This document shows, piece after piece, positions 6,267 through 7,647 of a DNA stretch of 7,647 bases. The position numbers and the translations under genes were made by a program. Each line of letters starts with the position of its first letter. The stretch's first letter is position 1. A model generated the notes under the pieces. The model searched no databases and had not been told where the DNA came from. It saw nothing but the letters and a program-made list of their open reading frames with translations. Source of the stretch: Lentisphaeria bacterium (lineage in GTDB: Bacteria; Verrucomicrobiota; Lentisphaeria; JABSQK01; UBA12247); contig DMTJ01000581.1 of the NCBI GenBank assembly GCA_003477185.1, positions 1-7,647 of the forward strand. Direction: 5' to 3'.

Positions 6267-7319
6267 GTGTCTCCCCAAGAACAGCTCGCCCAACACCTCC
6301 GCGAAATCCTTGACTGGCACTTCAGCCCCGATACCGGCTGCCCCTTCTGGCTTGACTGGGCCGCCGACCAAGGCTGGGACCCGCGTCGAGAAATCACCAG
6401 CTTTTGCGAACTCCGCAAATTCCCACATTTCGAAGACGACTGGCTGCGCTTCGAAGAACCAGAGCGCTGGGTGCCGCAGAAGTACAAAGGGCGCCCGTTC
6501 AACATCTTCGAGACCGGCGGCACCACCGGCATGCCCAAGCAGCGCATTGGCTGGGACGACTACAAGCACGACTACGAATCCTTCGGCGACACCCTCTCCG
6601 ACGACGACTTCCCCCGTGGCACCAACTGGCTGATGATCGGCCCCACCGGGCCGCGCCGCCTGCGCCTGTCCATCGAGCATCTCGCCAACTACCGCGGCGG
6701 CAGCTGTTACTTCATCGACCTCGACCCACGCTGGGTCAAGCGGCTCATTCGCAATGGCGAGCACAAGCAGGCCCAGGCCTACATGGAGCACGTCGTCGAC
6801 CAAGCAGTCACCATCCTCAAGCACCGCAAAGTCTCTGCCCTGTTCACCACCCCGCGGCTGCTCGAAGCCCTTGGCGAGCGCATCTCCCTGCCCCACTGCG
6901 GCATCAAAGGCGTCTTCTGTGGCGGCACCGAAATGAGCCCCCAAACTGTCCGCTTCATTGTCGAAGAAGTGCTCGAAAACAAAGTAGCCTTCAAGCCCGT
7001 CTATGGAAACACCCTGATGGGCCTGGCGCACAGCAAGAAGCTCACCGCCGCAGAAAACTACGAAGTCACCTACTATGCCCCACAGCCCCGCGCCGTCACC
7101 CGGGTTGTGAATCCAGACGACACTGACCAGACCGTCGCCTACGGAGAATGGGGCCGCGTCGAGCTCACCACCATGACCCACGAGTTCTTCGTGCCACGCT
7201 TCCTTGAGCGCGACGAAGCCGTCCGCTGTCCCCCCATCCCAGGCTATCCCTGGGACGGAGTTGGCCAAGTTCGCCCCTTTGGTGCCAGCAAAAAGAAGAT
7301 TGTCGAAGGTGTCTACTAA
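6267..7319 (+). CDS. Short adenylate-forming enzyme, phenylacetate-CoA-ligase-like (ANL superfamily), lacking the C-terminal subdomain
   Basis: A 350-residue cytoplasmic protein, with no signal peptide, expected to activate a carboxylic acid with ATP as an acyl-adenylate. The reading frame is open from 5526, but upstream it is only a shadow of propeller 3; the GTG at 6267 with GGAG 7 bases ahead is the likely start. The ATP-phosphate loop is clear at residues 82-91, ETGGTTGMPK. An A5-like segment, VYGNTLMGLA (245-254), lacks the usual glutamate of YGxTE. A later segment has GEWGRVELT (293-301) and RFLERDE (311-317), matching the A7 region. The protein ends at GQVRPFGASKKKIVEGVY, about where the hinge (A8) lies, so the mobile C-terminal subdomain with its A10 lysine is missing. 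Phenylacetate-CoA ligases are usually over 400 residues. Short relatives such as EhpF-type phenazine-pathway adenylating proteins come to mind but are unproven here. The substrate is unknown. It overlaps birA by 11 bp. Confidence 0.82.
   Translation: MSPQEQLAQHLREILDWHFSPDTGCPFWLDWAADQGWDPRREITSFCELRKFPHFEDDWLRFEEPERWVPQKYKGRPFNIFETGGTTGMPKQRIGWDDYKHDYESFGDTLSDDDFPRGTNWLMIGPTGPRRLRLSIEHLANYRGGSCYFIDLDPRWVKRLIRNGEHKQAQAYMEHVVDQAVTILKHRKVSALFTTPRLLEALGERISLPHCGIKGVFCGGTEMSPQTVRFIVEEVLENKVAFKPVYGNTLMGLAHSKKLTAAENYEVTYYAPQPRAVTRVVNPDDTDQTVAYGEWGRVELTTMTHEFFVPRFLERDEAVRCPPIPGYPWDGVGQVRPFGASKKKIVEGVY
7294..7298 (+). promoter_or_regulatory. Possible ribosome binding site for birA
   Basis: AGAAG lies 10 bases before the GTG at 7309, inside the end of the ANL gene. 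A nearer GAAGG at 7305-7309 touches the start codon and is too close to serve. An in-frame TTG at 7300 is a weaker alternative start. Confidence 0.4.
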
Positions 7320-7647
7320 ACCCATCCACAGCTGGCCCGACACGATCCAACTGCACGAGACCGCAGGCTCCAGCAACGACCTAGCCAAGGAGCTAGTCGC
7401 CAAGAGCGAGCCACTTGCTCCAGTCACCCTGATTTGGGTCAAAAACCAGACTGCAGGCCGTGGCCGTCGCCAAAACCGCTGGCAGGCCACCACCGGTGCC
7501 CTCACCTTCTCCATCATCCTCGACACCAAGGCGCTCAAGCTTCGGCCTGAGACCTGGCCGCTGATCTCGCTCGCCTCTGGGTTAGCCGTTCGACGCGCAC
7601 TGCAGCAGCTACTGCCCGACGCCCCCCTCTCGGTTAAATGGCCCAAC
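7309..7647 (+). CDS. birA: Biotin-[acetyl-CoA-carboxylase] ligase, N-terminal part (partial)
   Basis: Activates biotin with ATP to biotinyl-AMP and transfers it to the acceptor lysine of biotin carboxyl carrier protein, in the cytoplasm. The 113 visible residues carry the family landmarks in order: ETAGSSNDLAKEL (17-29, the biotin-pocket S-S/T-N-D segment), QTAGRGRRQNRW (47-58, the biotinyl-AMP binding loop, GRGRRGRKW in E. coli), GALTFSIIL (63-71), and KWPN (110-113) at the right edge, the start of the KWPND motif. The catalytic core begins within about 15 residues of the start, so there is no N-terminal helix-turn-helix domain. It is therefore a monofunctional (class I) ligase and not a biotin-operon repressor. 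The GTG start overlaps the ANL gene by 11 bp, suggesting coupled translation. The rest of the gene lies beyond the window. Confidence 0.92.
   Translation, partial: MSTKPIHSWPDTIQLHETAGSSNDLAKELVAKSEPLAPVTLIWVKNQTAGRGRRQNRWQATTGALTFSIILDTKALKLRPETWPLISLASGLAVRRALQQLLPDAPLSVKWPN

Noticed and set aside
5495..6547. A 350-codon open frame on the - strand opposite propeller 3
   Set aside because: It spans the propeller 3 / ANL junction, is low in complexity (A, D, G, V) and has no motif; it is a shadow of the coding strand.
6120..7646. A 508-codon open frame on the - strand opposite the ANL and birA genes
   Set aside because: It is antisense to two genes with clear family motifs. Its translation is rich in G, A, V and D with no recognisable domain, as expected opposite GC-rich genes with C-ending codons. 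It also crosses the ANL/birA junction.

Overview
The window is GC-rich, gene-dense and entirely on the + strand. It holds seven genes: a prephenate dehydratase cut by the left edge, a hot-dog acyl-CoA thioesterase, three consecutive exported PQQ-like beta-propeller proteins, a short adenylate-forming (ANL) enzyme, and a biotin-protein ligase cut by the right edge. The organism is most likely a member of the Verrucomicrobiota, or less likely the Planctomycetota. The main reason is the propellers: their mature domains open with DWPRFLGPDG, DWTQWRGHG and DWPHWGGGSGRN, and the second carries a long C-terminal extension. I associate both features with those phyla. This placement is family recognition from memory, not a database result.

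Layout. Positions 1-846 encode the prephenate dehydratase and ACT domains of PheA. A chorismate mutase domain probably lies off the left edge. Positions 847-959 are the only real intergenic gap (113 bp) and contain an inverted repeat with two alternative hairpins. From 960 to the right edge runs a tightly packed six-gene array. The thioesterase (960-1397) overlaps propeller 1 (1394-2608) by 4 bp. Propeller 2 (2622-4823) follows after 13 bp and propeller 3 (4847-6262) after 23 bp. The ANL enzyme (GTG start, 6267-7319) follows after 4 bp, and birA (GTG start, 7309 to the edge) overlaps it by 11 bp. This spacing suggests one operon with translational coupling. No convincing promoter or intrinsic terminator was seen.

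How the genes might work together. PheA makes phenylpyruvate for phenylalanine synthesis and is probably separate from the array. The array mixes cytoplasmic acyl or carboxylate-activation chemistry (thioesterase, ANL enzyme, biotin ligase) with three exported propellers whose ligands are unknown. No sequence feature links the two groups mechanistically, so a shared pathway is only a hypothesis. The points most worth a second look are the tandem trio of differently built propellers, the ANL protein that ends at the hinge before the usual C-terminal domain, the altered phenylalanine-binding motifs of PheA, and the hairpin element at 866-894. No phage, insertion sequence, CRISPR array, tRNA or rRNA was seen.
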